In this document: in pieces, positions 63,319 to 64,000 of the stretch | Position numbering within the stretch: the first letter of the stretch is position 1 | Layout: the number at the start of each line of letters is the position of its first letter | NCBI RefSeq assembly: GCF_009769735.1 | Contig: NZ_WSRO01000002.1 | Location: forward strand, 5,840,001 to 5,904,000 | Source: Streptomyces sp. BA2 | Lineage (GTDB): Bacteria > Actinomycetota > Actinomycetes > Streptomycetales > Streptomycetaceae | DNA: 64,000 bases | Reading direction: 5' to 3' | Notes under the pieces: generated by a model | Databases searched by the model: none | What the model was told of the DNA's origin: nothing | What the model saw: only the letters and a program-made list of their open reading frames with translations | Translations under genes and position numbers: made by a program

Positions 63319-63921
63319 ATGAACATTCGGCGCACCATGAAGGCCCGCAGGGCAATGACCGCTGTAGCGATCACTACTGGGCTGGTCCTCACGGTGGCCG
63401 GTTGCGGCGGAGGTGGGGACGACGACAAGCCCAAGTCTGGCAAGAGCTCGTCATCCTCGGGCGGCAAGAATGACGAGGGAGGCGAAGGGGACAAGGAGAC
63501 CGAGCAACCGGCTGCGGACCCTGTGCTCGCAGAGGTCAAGGGTGAGGGAGACCTGACCCTCAAGGTCACTTCTGCCAAGCGTGATGAGGGTGGCTTCCTC
63601 ACAGTTGAGGGCACGGTCACCAATGGAGGCAGCAAAGCTTGGGTGGCGGCCAGTTGGCGTGGGGACGAGAGCGAACTGACCAAGAACGGCGGTTCAATCG
63701 CGGGGGCCAGCCTCGTGGACACCGAGGGGAAGAAGAAGTACCTCATCCTCCGGGACACGCAGGGCCGTTGCCTGTGCACGCGTTTCACCGGTGGTGTGCT
63801 CTCGGGCAAGACCGTCAACTGGTTCGCCCAGTTCCCGGCGCCTCCCGCAGAGACGACCAAGGTCGACTTCCAGGTAGGCGCCATGCCCCCCGCCTCCATC
63901 GAGATCTCCGAGAGTGAGTGA
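63319..63921 (+). CDS. Tad-locus lipoprotein
   Basis: A 200-residue protein. The signal peptide is basic (NIRRTMKARR) then hydrophobic, ending in a lipobox TVAGC, so it is lipid-anchored. A Gly/Ser/Asp-rich linker (GGGGDDDKPKSGKSSSSSGG) and a beta domain follow, with Cys in RCLCTRF. An earlier ATG at 63286 overlaps the TadG stop as TGATG, but GAAGGAAG precedes ATG 63319, which also gives a normal signal peptide. The function is unknown; its place suggests a periplasm-side pilus factor. Confidence 0.82.
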   Translation: MNIRRTMKARRAMTAVAITTGLVLTVAGCGGGGDDDKPKSGKSSSSSGGKNDEGGEGDKETEQPAADPVLAEVKGEGDLTLKVTSAKRDEGGFLTVEGTVTNGGSKAWVAASWRGDESELTKNGGSIAGASLVDTEGKKKYLILRDTQGRCLCTRFTGGVLSGKTVNWFAQFPAPPAETTKVDFQVGAMPPASIEISESE

Positions 63922-63924
63922 CCC

Positions 63925-64000
63925 ATGGGCCACCCACGATCCCGCACCCTCACCACAGCAACTGCCACCCTCACGGCCCTCGTCCTCCTGACCATCACCC
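63925..64000 (+). CDS. Start of another exported protein of the Tad locus (3'-truncated by the window)
   Basis: ATG 63925 starts 3 bp after the lipoprotein stop and reads a signal-peptide-like N-terminus (GHPRSRTLTTATATLTALVL) up to the window end. In streptomycete Tad loci, as I recall, an OmpA-type protein often follows here, but nothing of that domain is visible. Confidence 0.55.
   Translation, partial: MGHPRSRTLTTATATLTALVLLTIT

Overview
The window is a piece of the chromosome of a Streptomyces or close actinobacterial relative. Support comes from the very high GC content with G/C at third codon positions, frequent GTG/TTG starts, ATGA-type stop/start overlaps, a mycothiol S-conjugate amidase, GTP-dependent PEP carboxykinase, a ClpP3/ClpP4/PopR-type locus, a DasR-type (dre) chitinase operator and an actinobacterial Tad/Flp pilus locus. 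From memory, the gene order around msrA, cystathionine gamma-synthase, ilvA, greA, mca and pckG resembles the S. coelicolor core chromosome. This was not checked by search.

Layout. 1-10 kb: end of a subtilase, small stress/detoxification enzymes (HxlR regulator coupled to an ABM-globin fusion, XRE regulator divergent from an alcohol dehydrogenase, VOC protein, hydrolase, APH-like kinase), then a PopR-like regulator beside a clpP pair whose second member lacks the catalytic histidine. 10-20 kb: msrA, cystathionine gamma-synthase, a sigma-factor-like gene with a membrane partner, a MarR regulator, ilvA, a DrrAB-type exporter with a clear TetR-type operator, greA and mca. 20-35 kb: a large NB-ARC/TPR protein, a DUF255 thioredoxin-like protein, a Mut7-C RNase-like protein, a TetR/MFS operon, hemolysin III, pckG and a secreted beta-propeller protein. 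35-39.5 kb: an aminotransferase, two tandem secreted serine-protease paralogues and an FG-GAP protein.

39.6-41.9 kb is a scar-like region: a C-terminal gene remnant, a truncated RelE/HigB-like toxin with its XRE antitoxin, and a long inverted repeat whose 176-bp core is identical in both arms. 41.9-49.3 kb is a catabolic cluster: D-aminoacylase-type amidohydrolase, DSD1-fold PLP deaminase, 2-keto-3-deoxygluconate kinase, IclR regulator, RidA and GntP permease. This set fits D-amino acid use, but the kinase makes N-acetyl-D-glucosaminate / D-glucosaminate catabolism a more coherent reading. 49-54 kb: an MBL-fold protein, a secreted M14 carboxypeptidase, a divergent Nramp protein and a secreted GH18 chitinase with a dre-like site.

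54.5-64 kb is a Tad pilus locus: a zinc-ribbon protein, CpaB, a candidate repeat-encoded protein, a CpaE-TadE fusion, TadE, TadA ATPase, TadB, TadC, Flp pilin, a TadG-like protein, a lipoprotein and the start of another exported protein. A predicted RNA-structured leader lies between tadC and flp, and mobile intergenic repeats have entered the locus at several points. No CRISPR array, rRNA, tRNA, integrase or transposase was seen.
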